Below, one piece after another: positions 8,885-17,572 of a DNA stretch of 44,256 nt (the stretch's first letter is position 1; each line of letters begins with the position of its first letter). Both the position numbers and the translations under genes were made by a program. Source of the stretch: Burkholderiales bacterium (lineage in GTDB: Bacteria; Pseudomonadota; Gammaproteobacteria; Burkholderiales; Burkholderiaceae_C). The notes under the pieces were generated by a model. It was not told where the DNA came from. It worked only from the letters and a program-made list of their open reading frames with translations, and searched no databases. The stretch is from assembly GCA_025350145.1 (NCBI GenBank), contig JANXYH010000194.1, positions 1-44,256 on the forward strand, given 5' to 3'.

Positions 8885-9790
8885 TTCAGGCCAGTAAAGC
8901 CGCATCGGGTTGTCGACCAGCAGTTTCTGGCGCAGCCCGGCGGTAGGTGCGATCTGCGGGATGAAGTCGACCAGCAGGCCGTCGTCGGGCATGTGGTCCT
9001 TGAGGTTGGGATGGGGCCAGTCGGTACCCCAGAGGACGCGGTCGGGGAAGGTCTGGACGATACGGCGGGCAAACGGCACCACATCGGCATAGGCCGATTG
9101 TTGGCCGTTGAGCGCCTTGGGGCCACGCACCGACAGCCGTTCGGGGCAACTCACCTTGCTCCAGACATTGGGGTGCTGGCGCATGAATTGGACGAACAAC
9201 TCGAACTCCGGGCCGTTCAGCCCCTGGCTGACATCGGGACGACCCATGTGGTCGACCACGATGGTATTGGGCAGGGCGCTGAAGAAATCCCAGAGCTCGG
9301 GCAGATCGACCGCCTCGAAATAGATCACGACATGCCAGCCCAGGCTGTGGATGCGGCTGGCAATTTCCAGCAATTCATCCTTGGGCGTGAAATCGACCAG
9401 GCGCTTGACGAAATTGAAGCGGACGCCGCGCACGCCGGCCGCATGCATTGATCGCAACTCGGCATCACTGACGCTGCGCTTGACCGTGGCGACGCCGCGC
9501 GCCCTGCCGCCGCTGCTGGTGCAGGCATCGAGCATGGCGCGGTTGTCAGCGCCGTGGCAGGTGGCCTGCACGACCACATTGCGGGCAAATCCGAGGTGGT
9601 CACGCAGGGCGTACAACTGCGCCTTGGAAGCGTCGCAAGGGGTGTATTTGCGCTCGGCCGCAAAAGGAAACTCCGCACCCGGGCCGAATACATGGCAATG
9701 GGCGTCGACTGCGTTCGGCGGCAGCTTGAACTGGGGTTTGCTGGGTCCGCTGTACCAATCCAGCCAGCCGGGGGTCTTGTCAAATGCCAT
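8864..9790 (-). CDS. ligI: 2-pyrone-4,6-dicarboxylate hydrolase
   Basis: A 308-residue amidohydrolase-superfamily lactonase that opens 2-pyrone-4,6-dicarboxylate to 4-oxalomesaconate. The characteristic residues are His31 and His33 (DAHCHVFGP), His181 (VVDHMGRPD) and Asp257 (WGTDWPHPN), with PERLSVRG as a further conserved segment. It is about 15 residues longer than the Sphingobium enzyme. Its last codons (QPEST) are made by the 10-bp tandem repeat, so repeat number directly sets the C-terminus. The DUF1932 gene upstream stops 6 bp before its ATG at 9790. Confidence 0.92.
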   Translation of the reverse strand: MAFDKTPGWLDWYSGPSKPQFKLPPNAVDAHCHVFGPGAEFPFAAERKYTPCDASKAQLYALRDHLGFARNVVVQATCHGADNRAMLDACTSSGGRARGVATVKRSVSDAELRSMHAAGVRGVRFNFVKRLVDFTPKDELLEIASRIHSLGWHVVIYFEAVDLPELWDFFSALPNTIVVDHMGRPDVSQGLNGPEFELFVQFMRQHPNVWSKVSCPERLSVRGPKALNGQQSAYADVVPFARRIVQTFPDRVLWGTDWPHPNLKDHMPDDGLLVDFIPQIAPTAGLRQKLLVDNPMRLYWPELQPEST

Positions 9791-9796
9791 GGGTAT

Positions 9797-10753
9797 TCAG
9801 GGGGTGGGTGCGGGTTTGGGTGTGGAGGTGGTGATGGGGCGAACCCGCGCCAGGATCCTGTCGGCCTCGACGCGCCAGTCCGGGCTGCGGGCAAAGTCTG
9901 GCATGCCGCGGGCGCCGAACAGGCCGGTGTCGGCCAGGTCGGCGATCCAGGCCTGGCGTTCGGCGGTGCCGGCAGCGCTGTGCGGGACCAGGCCGATGTC
10001 GCCGACCGTGACCGCCACCTCGCGCACTTCTTCGCTGCGTCGCCGGCCGTGCTCGATCGCGCGCTGGAAGAAGTAGCTGGCCTGGACTTCCCAATCTATG
10101 CCGGGGAAGGTTTCAACCAGCGAGCTGATGACTTCGGCCTCGACGCCGTAGGCCCTGGCGGTGGTGAAACTCTCGATCACCATCGCCTCCAGCCCCTTGA
10201 CCATCACGCTGCGGCACATCTTGGTGGCCGAGGCGACGCCAATTGCGGTGCTGACCTGCCGCGGCGCAAAGCCCATGGCGGCCAGCAGCGGCAACAGCGC
10301 GGCGGCGTGCGGCCCGCCCAGCAGCAGCGGCACACGGATGCGGTAGGGCGGCACCGAGGTCATCACCGCGCCCTCGACATAGCGGCCGCCGGCGGCGTCT
10401 ATCCAGCCAGCGGCGGCGATCTTGGCGCCGGGCGAGGCGGAGTTGAGATCCAGAAAGTAGCCGCCCTGCCCTCCGCCCTGCGCCCCAACCTGCGCCATTG
10501 CTGGCGCGCAGGCCTGCGCCACCGCCACCGCCTGGCTGGCAGTGACGGTGCTGATGACGAGGCTACAGCCCTCGGCCAATTCGGCATGCGAGGCGGCGAT
10601 GGCCACGCCATGCTGCTGTGCGTGGGCCAGCAGCCGCAGGCCGTGCGGCGAATGGAACTTCAGGTCGAACGCCCGCACCGCCTGGCCCTGGGCGCGCAAA
10701 TCCTCGGCCAGGATCTGGCCGACTTCGCCGTAGCCGACCAGGCCGATCTGCAT
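9797..10753 (-). CDS. NAD(P)-binding 6PGDH-like oxidoreductase with DUF1932
   Basis: A 318-residue protein with an N-terminal Rossmann domain (LVGYGEVGQ) like 6-phosphogluconate/3-hydroxyacid dehydrogenases and a helical C-terminal DUF1932 region (SSLVETFPGIDWEVQASYF). The stretch SATKMCRSVMVKGLEA has the Lys of the 3-hydroxyisobutyrate dehydrogenase-type active site, and DLNSASPGAK matches the substrate loop. It lies between ligK and ligI, so it probably acts on a di- or tricarboxylic intermediate or by-product of this pathway; no established LigABCIJK step needs it. ATG 10753 gives the usual family start; a TTG at 10786 would overlap the ligK stop. The tail ends in a Pro/Thr-rich stretch. 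Confidence 0.75.
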   Translation of the reverse strand: MQIGLVGYGEVGQILAEDLRAQGQAVRAFDLKFHSPHGLRLLAHAQQHGVAIAASHAELAEGCSLVISTVTASQAVAVAQACAPAMAQVGAQGGGQGGYFLDLNSASPGAKIAAAGWIDAAGGRYVEGAVMTSVPPYRIRVPLLLGGPHAAALLPLLAAMGFAPRQVSTAIGVASATKMCRSVMVKGLEAMVIESFTTARAYGVEAEVISSLVETFPGIDWEVQASYFFQRAIEHGRRRSEEVREVAVTVGDIGLVPHSAAGTAERQAWIADLADTGLFGARGMPDFARSPDWRVEADRILARVRPITTSTPKPAPTP

Positions 10754-10778
10754 CGCCTGGGGACTCGGCTGCGCCGCC

Positions 10779-11468
10779 TCAGTCAAGGTACTTCAGCCCG
10801 GCCTTTTCCAGCGCCGGCCGCATGTTGTACATGTCCAGGCCAAGGATGCCCTGGGCCAGCTTGGCCCGCTTCTCGCCCTCGTTGGCCTCGCGCGCCGCCG
10901 CCGCATCGGCGACTTGCTGGGCCAGGGCCGCAGGCACCACCACCACGCCGTCGACATCGGCCACGATCACGTCGCCGGGGTTGACCAGGGCGCCGGCGCA
11001 GACCACCGCAAAGTTGACCGAACCCAGGGTTGACTTGACCGTGCCCTTGCCATGGATGGCCTTGCTCCAGACCGGAAAGTTCATCTCGGTCAGGTCTTTG
11101 ACGTCGCGACAGCCGGCGTCGATCACCAGGCCAAGCGCGCCACGGGCACGGAAACTGGTGGCCAGCAGGTCGCCGAAGAAGCCGTCGTCGTTGTCGGTGG
11201 TGAGGGCCGCAACGACGATGTCGCCGGGCTGGATCATCTCGGCCGCGACATGCAGCATGTAGTTGTCGCCGGCATGCATCAGCACCGTCACCGCCGTGCC
11301 ACAGGCCGCCGCCGTGGGGTAGATCGGCCGCAGGTAGGGCTTCATCAGGCCGACCCTGCCCATCGCTTCATGAACCGTGGCGCTGCCGAAGCGCGCAAGT
11401 TGGGCGACGGCGGCCTTGTCGGCGCGGACGATGTTGCGCTTGGCCAGGCCCAGGTTGTTCATGCTCAT
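10779..11468 (-). CDS. ligK: 4-carboxy-4-hydroxy-2-oxoadipate aldolase
   Basis: A 229-residue class II aldolase of the RraA-like family that splits 4-carboxy-4-hydroxy-2-oxoadipate into pyruvate and oxaloacetate, the last step of the protocatechuate 4,5-pathway. The family's signature is seen in [31 protein letters not shown] and the metal/substrate-binding CRD that follows. Length matches LigK/GalC enzymes (about 228). Start at 11468 (MSMNN); ATG 11462 is two codons further in and equally possible. The gene lies 157 bp downstream of ligJ, with a decayed hydrolase fragment between them. Confidence 0.9.
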   Translation of the reverse strand: MSMNNLGLAKRNIVRADKAAVAQLARFGSATVHEAMGRVGLMKPYLRPIYPTAAACGTAVTVLMHAGDNYMLHVAAEMIQPGDIVVAALTTDNDDGFFGDLLATSFRARGALGLVIDAGCRDVKDLTEMNFPVWSKAIHGKGTVKSTLGSVNFAVVCAGALVNPGDVIVADVDGVVVVPAALAQQVADAAAAREANEGEKRAKLAQGILGLDMYNMRPALEKAGLKYLD

Positions 11469-11478
11469 GGTGGTGCTT

Positions 11479-11577
11479 TCAGGGTTTGAGGTGTCGGTCG
11501 AAGAACGCCAGCATCGCATCCATCACGGCGGCGGTGTGTCCGAGATCGGCTTGAGGCAGTCCATCGCCAGCCAGTTA
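11479..11577 (-). pseudogene. C-terminal remnant of an alpha/beta hydrolase
   Basis: On the minus strand a short frame runs from a TAA (rc of 11575-11577) to a TGA (rc of 11479-11481) and reads [21 protein letters not shown], then [19 protein letters not shown] followed by a stop is a common ending of dienelactone-hydrolase and other alpha/beta hydrolase proteins. The rest of such a gene would need several hundred more base pairs, but ligJ ends at 11626. This looks like the tail of a deleted or replaced gene between ligJ and ligK. Identification rests on a short motif, so the family is tentative. Confidence 0.5.
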
Positions 11578-11625
11578 TCCAAGCTGACGGGCGGCGCAGC
11601 ACCCCTTCGACGACGGCGCCCATGC

Positions 11626-12654
11626 TCAGCGGCCCTGGCGCTTGAGCGCGGCGTCCAGCCGGGGGAAGACGCGGCGGGCATTGCCTTCATAGACCTGCTG
11701 CTTCTGCTCCGGCGTGAGCTGGGTGCTGGCCTCGATGTAGCGCTTGGTGTCGTCGTAGTGGTGGCCAGACTCGGGGTCGATGCCGCGGACTGCGCCAATC
11801 ATCTCGCTGGCGAACAAGATGTTTTTGACCGGTATCACCTTGGTCAGCAGGTCGATGCCTGGCTGGTGGTAGACGCAGGTGTCGAAGTAGATGTTGTTGA
11901 GCAGGTGCTCAGACAGCGGCGGCTTCTTCATCTCCTGCGCCAGACCGCGAAACCGCCCCCAGTGGTAGGGCGCTGCGCCGCCGCCGTGCGGCACCAAGAA
12001 CCTCAGGGTCGGGAAATCCTTGAACAAATCGCTGTTCAAGAACTGCATGAAGGCGGTGGTGTCGGCATTGAGGTAATGCGCCCCGGTGGTGTGGAAGCAG
12101 GGGTTGCAACTGGTGCTGACATGGACCATCGCCGGGATGTCCAGCTCGACCATCTTTTCGTAGATCGGGTACCAGTGCCGATCGGCCAGGCTGGGGCTGG
12201 TCCAGTGCCCGCCCGAGGGATCGGGGTTGAGGTTGATGCCGACGTTGCCGTACTGCTCGACGCACTTGACCATCTCGGGGATGCAGGTCGCCGGGTCCAC
12301 GCCAGGCGACTGCGGCAGCATCGCCGCCGGGATGAAGGATTCGGGAAAGAGCTGGCTGACGCGGTAGCAGAGCTCGTTGCAGATCGCCGCCCAGGTGGCC
12401 GAGACCTGGAAATCGCCGATGTGGTGGGCCATGAACATCGCCCGCGGGCTGAACACCGTCAGATCGCTGCCGCGGGCCCGCATCATCGCCAACTGGTTGG
12501 TCTCGATGGATTCGCGCAACTCGTCGTCACTGATCTTCAACTCGCTGGGCTTGGGGCTCAGTGCCGGGTCCTGGATGCCGGCAATCTGGCGGTTGCGCCA
12601 GGCTTCCAGCGCCTTGGGCGCGGTGGTGTAGTGGCCGTGGACATCGATGATCAT
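11626..12654 (-). CDS. ligJ: 4-oxalomesaconate hydratase
   Basis: A 342-residue amidohydrolase-superfamily enzyme that adds water to 4-oxalomesaconate to give 4-carboxy-4-hydroxy-2-oxoadipate. Zinc ligands His6 and His8 (DVHGHYTT), His178 (AMVHVST) and Glu284 (FASEMIG) sit at the same numbers as in Sphingobium LigJ, with His223 (VPHGGGAAPYHWGR) also conserved. Length is as expected. The start at ATG 12654 is fixed by this N-terminus; the Shine-Dalgarno is weak. The 11-bp tandem repeat lies just upstream. Confidence 0.92.
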   Translation of the reverse strand: MIIDVHGHYTTAPKALEAWRNRQIAGIQDPALSPKPSELKISDDELRESIETNQLAMMRARGSDLTVFSPRAMFMAHHIGDFQVSATWAAICNELCYRVSQLFPESFIPAAMLPQSPGVDPATCIPEMVKCVEQYGNVGINLNPDPSGGHWTSPSLADRHWYPIYEKMVELDIPAMVHVSTSCNPCFHTTGAHYLNADTTAFMQFLNSDLFKDFPTLRFLVPHGGGAAPYHWGRFRGLAQEMKKPPLSEHLLNNIYFDTCVYHQPGIDLLTKVIPVKNILFASEMIGAVRGIDPESGHHYDDTKRYIEASTQLTPEQKQQVYEGNARRVFPRLDAALKRQGR

Positions 12655-12680
12655 GGCGCAGGGGTCTTTCGGCTGAGAGT

Positions 12681-12713
12681 GGCTAAGGTGCGGCTAAGGT
12701 GCGGCTGAGGTGT
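12681..12713. repeat. 11-bp tandem repeat upstream of ligJ
   Basis: GGCTAAGGTGC at 12681-12691 and 12692-12702, then GGCTGAGGTGT at 12703-12713; GGCTGAGAGT at 12671-12680 looks like a fourth, degraded unit. The block fills the gap between the ModA-like gene stop and ligJ. Confidence 0.85.
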
Positions 12714-13402
12714 CAGGCCGGTTGCATGCCGTGATTGCGCTTGGCAGCGGCTGCCTCGGGCGAGGCCAGGAAGCGCAGCACGGTGGCGGACAGCTCGGGC
12801 TGGCTGCCGCTGCGGCACAGCGCGGCGCTGAAGGTGGTGGTGATCTGGATCTCGGGCGGCAGCGGGCCAATGACGCTGATGCCGTCCTGGTGGATCAGTT
12901 CGCTGAGCTGCTGAAAGCCCAGCGCCACCTGGCCGGCGGCAACCAGCGCGCCGACCGGCACACCCGGCTTGGCCTGGATCAGCCGCGCCGCGATCTGCTC
13001 GGCGATGCCCCAGCGCGCGAACAGCCTGGCCAATGCCACCCCGCTGGGCCCGGTCGAGTAGCCGATGCTGGGTGCCGCCAGAACCGCCGCGCGCACTGCC
13101 GCCTCGCTGCCGATGTCAGGCTGGGCCGCATCAGCGGCCACGGCCACCGCCACACCGGAATGCACCAGATCGACGGCCGTACCGGCCAGCGCCCGGCCTT
13201 GGGCCACCAGCCTGGCGATCACGTCGGCAGCCAGGACCACGATGTCGAAGCCCTCGTCCGCTTCCACCCGCCGGGCAGCGTCGACGCCGCCCACAGACTC
13301 GAAGGCCAGCGACTGGCCGGTGGCGGCGTTGTACTGCGTCGCAAGCTCATTGAGCACGCCGCGCGTGGCCATCGAGGAAATGCCGGTGATACGCAGTCGC
13401 AT
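12713..13402 (-). CDS. ModA-like substrate-binding protein lacking a signal peptide
   Basis: A 229-residue protein of the molybdate-binding/type 2 periplasmic binding fold: FESVGGVDAARRVEADEGFDIVVLA in the first lobe and IGYSTGPSGVALARLFARWGI leading into the second lobe. The N-terminus MRLRITGISSMATRGVLNEL has no hydrophobic export signal, so the protein is probably cytoplasmic and not part of an uptake system. No ABC permease or ATPase is nearby. Being second in the lig operon suggests it binds a pathway acid, as a sensor, carrier or even enzyme (for example an isomerase); this is inference. Homologues are usually called molybdate-binding on fold similarity alone. Confidence 0.65.
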   Translation of the reverse strand: MRLRITGISSMATRGVLNELATQYNAATGQSLAFESVGGVDAARRVEADEGFDIVVLAADVIARLVAQGRALAGTAVDLVHSGVAVAVAADAAQPDIGSEAAVRAAVLAAPSIGYSTGPSGVALARLFARWGIAEQIAARLIQAKPGVPVGALVAAGQVALGFQQLSELIHQDGISVIGPLPPEIQITTTFSAALCRSGSQPELSATVLRFLASPEAAAAKRNHGMQPA

Positions 13403-13616
13403 GGGTCGTGGTCAGCGGGTCGGAAGTTGGCCGGGCAAGCGATGGCCAGGGCTGGATTGTGCCCATGCTGCCATGCCCAGCCGCTCAGCATCGTGGCAAG
13501 GTTTGTCGCAACCTGTTCGGGCGACTTGGGTGATCCGGCGGCTCAGCCGCAGCGACGAGCGTTGGGCGGAGGGCATGGCCTGACAACGGACACGCAACCG
13601 CCGGGTTGGCGCAACC

Positions 13617-14627
13617 TCACTGCGGCTCGATCCCGGCCTTGCGGATGACTGCTGCCCAGCGGCGGATCTCGTTGCCCATCAAGGCCTGCATCGCCTCCGG
13701 GCTGCTGCCCTCGACGCGCACCCCCAGCGCCTGCAACTGGCTGCGCACGGGGCCTTGCTGCAGGGCCTCGTTGGCGGCGCGGTTCAAGCGGGCCAGCACG
13801 GCGGCGGGCGTTCGCGCCGGCGCCGCCAGCGCATTCCACGAGGCCACGTCGTAGCTGGCGACGCCGGCCTGCTGCACCGTCGGCACCTCCGGCAGCGACG
13901 CAAAGCGCTGGCTGGAGCTGACCGCCAGGGCGCGCAGGCTGCCGCCCTGCACCTGTCCCAGCCAGGGGCCAAGGATTTCGAAAGCGACGTCGACATCGCC
14001 GCTGCGCAGCGCCTGCAACACCGCCGGCGTGCCCTTGTAGGGCACCACCAGCGCGTCGATGCCGGCGCTGGACTTGAACAGCTCGGCCGCCAGGTGCTGG
14101 GTGCTGCCGACCGAAATCGTGCCCAGGGTCAGCTTGCCCGGGTTGGCGCGACCATAGGCCAGCACCTCGGCCAGCGTCTTGAAGCGCGCGTTGGCCGCGA
14201 CGAACGCCGCCAGGTCAAAGCTGGCGAGCAAGCCGATGGGCGCGAAATCGCGCTGCACATCGAAGGGCAGATGCTTGAACAGCCCGGCGCTGACCGCGTG
14301 GCCGTTGCTGACCAGCAGCAGGGTGTGGCCGTCCGGCGCCGCACTGGCCACCATCTGGCTGGCGACGATGCTGCCCGCGCCGGGCCGGTTGTCGACCACC
14401 ACCGCCTGGCCCAGCGACCCCGCCATCGCCTGTGCCACCGCGCGCGCCGTCAGGTCGGCGATGCCGCCGGGGGCGAATGGCACCACCAGGGTGATCGGGC
14501 GGCTGGGGAAGCTCTGTGCTGCGGCTGCCCCGCAAAGCATCATGGCGGCTGTCGCCAGGCATTGGCGGCGGGCGAGCACAGGGCCTGGCCGGGTCAGCCT
14601 GTACCCGCATTCGTGCAAGCCGGTCAC
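13617..14627 (-). CDS. Bug-family tripartite tricarboxylate transporter substrate-binding protein
   Basis: A 336-residue periplasmic solute-binding protein of the TctC/Bug family, which is greatly expanded in Burkholderiales. The mature start FPSRPITLVVPFAPGG, then DNRPGAGS, LLVSNGHAVS and YKGTPAVLQAL are typical. The signal region is RRQCLATAAMMLCGAAAAQ. GTG 14627 is chosen because AAGGA stands 7 nt upstream; GTG 14579 would give a shorter signal peptide and is possible. No TctAB membrane partners are present, which is common for Bug proteins. As first gene of the lig operon it likely binds an aromatic or carboxylic acid imported for the pathway. Confidence 0.8.
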   Translation of the reverse strand: MTGLHECGYRLTRPGPVLARRQCLATAAMMLCGAAAAQSFPSRPITLVVPFAPGGIADLTARAVAQAMAGSLGQAVVVDNRPGAGSIVASQMVASAAPDGHTLLLVSNGHAVSAGLFKHLPFDVQRDFAPIGLLASFDLAAFVAANARFKTLAEVLAYGRANPGKLTLGTISVGSTQHLAAELFKSSAGIDALVVPYKGTPAVLQALRSGDVDVAFEILGPWLGQVQGGSLRALAVSSSQRFASLPEVPTVQQAGVASYDVASWNALAAPARTPAAVLARLNRAANEALQQGPVRSQLQALGVRVEGSSPEAMQALMGNEIRRWAAVIRKAGIEPQ

Positions 14628-14666
14628 GATGGGTCCTTCAAGCGCCTGGTCAGGCGAGGCAGGCAA

Positions 14667-14698
14667 AAGCCCCAAAGATCACTGATCACTTGGGGCTT
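14667..14698 (-). terminator. Intrinsic terminator after tRNA-Ser
   Basis: AAGCCCCAA (14667-14675) pairs perfectly with TTGGGGCTT (14690-14698); read on the minus strand the stem ends in a run of four T. It lies 8 bp downstream of the tRNA-Ser 3' end and marks the boundary to the lig operon. Confidence 0.75.
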
Positions 14699-14706
14699 GG
14701 CGCTGG

Positions 14707-14796
14707 CGGAGTCGGAGGGATTCGAACCCTCGATGCAGGTTTTGCCCACATACTCCCTTAGCAGGGGAGCACCTTCGGCCACTCGGTCACGACTCC
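14707..14796 (-). tRNA. tRNA-Ser (GCU)
   Basis: The minus strand folds as a 90-nt serine tRNA. Acceptor arms GGAGTCG and CGACTCC pair, with G as discriminator base. The anticodon stem CTCCC/GGGAG encloses the loop CTGCTAA, giving anticodon GCT for AGC/AGU codons. There is a long variable arm of about 20 nt, as class II tRNAs have, and a T arm GAGGG-TTCGAAT-CCCTC. CCA is not encoded. It follows lysC on the same strand. Confidence 0.95.
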
Positions 14797-14832
14797 GCGA
14801 AGAGGGCAGATTCTAGCCCAGGCAAAGGCTCC

Positions 14833-16107
14833 TCAAGCCGCGTCGCTGGGCGCATCGAGGCCGAACGCACGGTGCAGCGCGCGCACCGCCAGCTCCATGT
14901 ATTTCTCATCGATCACGACCGAGGTCTTGATCTCGCTGGTGGTGATCATCTGGATGTTGATGCCCTCTTCCGAGAGCGTGCGAAACATCGTGCTGGCGAC
15001 CCCGACATGGCTCTTCATGCCGATGCCGACGATCGAGACCTTGCAGATCTTGGCGTCGCCTATCAGATCGGCGGCGCCGGTGAGTTGCAGCACATCGGAC
15101 TTGAGCAGGGCCATCGTGCGGGCATAGTCGTTGCGGTGCACGGTGAAGGAGAAATCGGTGCGGCCATCGTGCGACATGTTCTGCACGATCACGTCGACAT
15201 CGATGTTGGCAGCGGCCACGGCGCCGAGGATCTTGAAGGCGATGCCCGGGGTGTCGGGCACGCCGACGACGGTGATCTTGGCCTCGTCGCGGTTGAACGC
15301 GATGCCGGAGACAACGGCTTGTTCCATCTTCTCGTCTTCCTCAAAAGTGATCAGCGTGCCCGACTGGGCCTCTTCGTCGATGGCGATGTCCCAGGGCGTG
15401 AAGCTCGACAGCACGCGCAGCTTGACCCGGTATTTGCCGGCGAATTCGACCGAGCGGATCTGCAGCACCTTGCTGCCCAGGCTGGCCATCTCCAGCATTT
15501 CCTCGAAGCTGATGGTGCCCAGCCGCTTGGCCTCGGGCACGACCCGCGGGTCGGTGGTGTAGACGCCGTCTACGTCGGTGTAGATCAGGCACTCGGCGGC
15601 CTGCATGGCCGCAGCCACTGCCACCGCCGAGGTGTCCGAGCCGCCACGCCCGAGCGTGGTGACCGAGCCGAGTGCGTCTACGCCCTGAAAGCCGGTTATG
15701 ACCACGACCCGGCCGGCGCTGAGGTCGGCGCGCACACGTTGGTCGTCGATCGAGGCGATCCGCGCCTTGGTGTAGGCCGAGTCGGTCGTGATCGGCACCT
15801 GCCAGCCGCTGTAGCTGACCGCGGGCTGGCCCTCGGCCTGCAGCGCCAGCGCCAGCAGGCCGACCGAGACCTGCTCGCCGGTCGCGGCGATCATGTCGAG
15901 CTCGCGCAGCGCCGCATCGTCGACCAGCGCCGGTTGCAATTCCTTGGCCAGGCCCAGCAGGCGGTTGGTCTCGCCGCTCATGGCCGAGGGCACGACCACC
16001 AGTTGGTGACCGGCGCGGGCCCATTTGGCGACCCGCTTGGCGACGTTGCGGATGCGCTCGGGCGAACCCATCGAGGTGCCGCCGTATTTGTGGACGATCA
16101 ATGCCAT
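14833..16107 (-). CDS. lysC: Aspartate kinase
   Basis: A 424-residue aspartokinase that phosphorylates aspartate for lysine, threonine, methionine and diaminopimelate synthesis. N-terminal KYGGTSMG and [13 protein letters not shown] form the kinase site, followed by [12 protein letters not shown]. Two C-terminal ACT domains are seen ([18 protein letters not shown] and [18 protein letters not shown]), where lysine and threonine usually act as feedback inhibitors. ATG 16107 gives the standard start [10 protein letters not shown]. tilS lies 115 bp upstream on the same strand. Confidence 0.95.
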   Translation of the reverse strand: MALIVHKYGGTSMGSPERIRNVAKRVAKWARAGHQLVVVPSAMSGETNRLLGLAKELQPALVDDAALRELDMIAATGEQVSVGLLALALQAEGQPAVSYSGWQVPITTDSAYTKARIASIDDQRVRADLSAGRVVVITGFQGVDALGSVTTLGRGGSDTSAVAVAAAMQAAECLIYTDVDGVYTTDPRVVPEAKRLGTISFEEMLEMASLGSKVLQIRSVEFAGKYRVKLRVLSSFTPWDIAIDEEAQSGTLITFEEDEKMEQAVVSGIAFNRDEAKITVVGVPDTPGIAFKILGAVAAANIDVDVIVQNMSHDGRTDFSFTVHRNDYARTMALLKSDVLQLTGAADLIGDAKICKVSIVGIGMKSHVGVASTMFRTLSEEGINIQMITTSEIKTSVVIDEKYMELAVRALHRAFGLDAPSDAA

Positions 16108-16222
16108 GGTGCAGGGTTTGGGGGCAGACAGCGGGTGGCGCCGCGCCGGGTTTGCCCGGCAGCAACGCAAACCGCTGATTTTAGCGGCCCGCCATGGTCC
16201 GGCTTGGACCGCCCTGGCCGGC

Positions 16223-17566
16223 TCAAGCGGCCGCATCCGCCAGCCAGCGCAGCCGGCATTGGCGCTGCCCGGCGGCGGCCAGCACGCGCGCGTCCAGCCC
16301 CAGGCCGGGGACGAACAGCAGCCTGTCGTCGGCCCAGACCAGCGGGCCGACGCGCTTCGCGGGCGAGACCGCAGCCGACTGGAACTGCTTTTTCAGGCTG
16401 CGCGCCTGGCTGCGCGGCTGGCACTGGAAGCGCTCGCCGCCGCTGCGCGGGCGCAGGCTGGCCGCGGCCAAGCACTCGGCCGCGACCCCGCCGCTGCGGC
16501 ATTCGCTGACCTCGAAGCTGCCGCCCCAGTCGGGCACCGCCACCCGGCCTGGACGTGACAGGTCGAGCCTGAGCGATGTCGGCGGGGAGCCCGGCAGCGC
16601 TTGGGTCGCCGGCACGAAGCTCAGCCGGCCTCGGTACAGGCGCAGCATGCCGCCAGGGGCGGGCCAACTGGCCGCGCCGCTTGGGTTGGACCAAGCCAGC
16701 ACCCGCCCGACCAGGGTCTCGGGCGGGCCGACGCCGAGTTGGGCCTGACACCATTGGCGCAGCGCGTTGGCCTGGCGCGCCGGCGACAGCATTCGCCAGG
16801 CGGGCAGGTCTATCCCGCGCGCGTCGGCGCAGGTCGCCAGGTCAAGCTGGGCGAGTTCGCTCAGCGCCGATCGGGCCTCGGCAGCGCGACTGGCGACGGC
16901 GGCCAGGGCCTGCTCGGCGTCGCCGAAGGCCGCCTCGAGCGCCGGCCAGAGGCCATGCCGGATTCGGCTGCGGGCAAAGCGCGGATCGGCGTTGGAGGGG
17001 TCATCGACAGCCGCCAGCCGGTGTCGCCTCAGGTAGGCGTCAATCGCCTGGCGCGGCCGGGTCAGCCAGGGCCTGGCCCAGACCAAACCCTGGTCGCTGA
17101 CCGAGGTCGGCATCGCCGCCAGCCCGGCCGGTCCGGCGCCGCGCAGGGCCTGCAGCAGCACGGTCTCGGCCTGGTCGCGTCGGTGCTGGGCAAGCAGCAC
17201 CAGGCCTGCGCCGGCCTGCTTGGCCAGCGCCGCCAATGCGGCGTAGCGCTCGCGCCGCGCCCAGGCCTCGACGCTGTCGCCGGGTGCAGGCCGGGTCTGA
17301 AGGCGGGCGCTGAGCAGGCGCAGCGGCGCGCCGCGACGGCGCCAGCGGGCGCACACGGCCCGGGCATGGCGCAACCAGGCATCGGCCTCGGGCAACAGGC
17401 CATGGTGGACATGCAGTGCCACCACCGCCAGGCCGAGCACCTTGGCCGCTGCGCAGGTGGCGTGCAGCAGGGCGGTCGAGTCGTGCCCGGCGCTGAAGGC
17501 CACGGCCACCGTCGGCCTGGCGACCGCAGCCGCAGCTGCAGCCGCGTCTGCAGCCGAATTTGGCAC
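16223..17566 (-). CDS. tilS: tRNA(Ile)-lysidine synthase
   Basis: A 447-residue ATP-dependent enzyme that converts C34 of the tRNA-Ile CAU anticodon to lysidine. The PP-loop reads [11 protein letters not shown]; the usual SGGxDS is altered to [41 protein letters not shown] and [16 protein letters not shown] are typical TilS motifs, and the C-terminal half has the less conserved tRNA-binding domains. It probably starts at GTG 17566, 6 bp past the accA stop. The N-terminus is Ala-rich and low in complexity. Confidence 0.9.
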   Translation of the reverse strand: MPNSAADAAAAAAAVARPTVAVAFSAGHDSTALLHATCAAAKVLGLAVVALHVHHGLLPEADAWLRHARAVCARWRRRGAPLRLLSARLQTRPAPGDSVEAWARRERYAALAALAKQAGAGLVLLAQHRRDQAETVLLQALRGAGPAGLAAMPTSVSDQGLVWARPWLTRPRQAIDAYLRRHRLAAVDDPSNADPRFARSRIRHGLWPALEAAFGDAEQALAAVASRAAEARSALSELAQLDLATCADARGIDLPAWRMLSPARQANALRQWCQAQLGVGPPETLVGRVLAWSNPSGAASWPAPGGMLRLYRGRLSFVPATQALPGSPPTSLRLDLSRPGRVAVPDWGGSFEVSECRSGGVAAECLAAASLRPRSGGERFQCQPRSQARSLKKQFQSAAVSPAKRVGPLVWADDRLLFVPGLGLDARVLAAAGQRQCRLRWLADAAA

Positions 17567-17572
17567 TGCGGA

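Noticed and set aside
6617-12713. CRISPR-like arrays
   Set aside because: The repeats are 10-13 bp, directly tandem without spacers, and differ from place to place; no cas genes.
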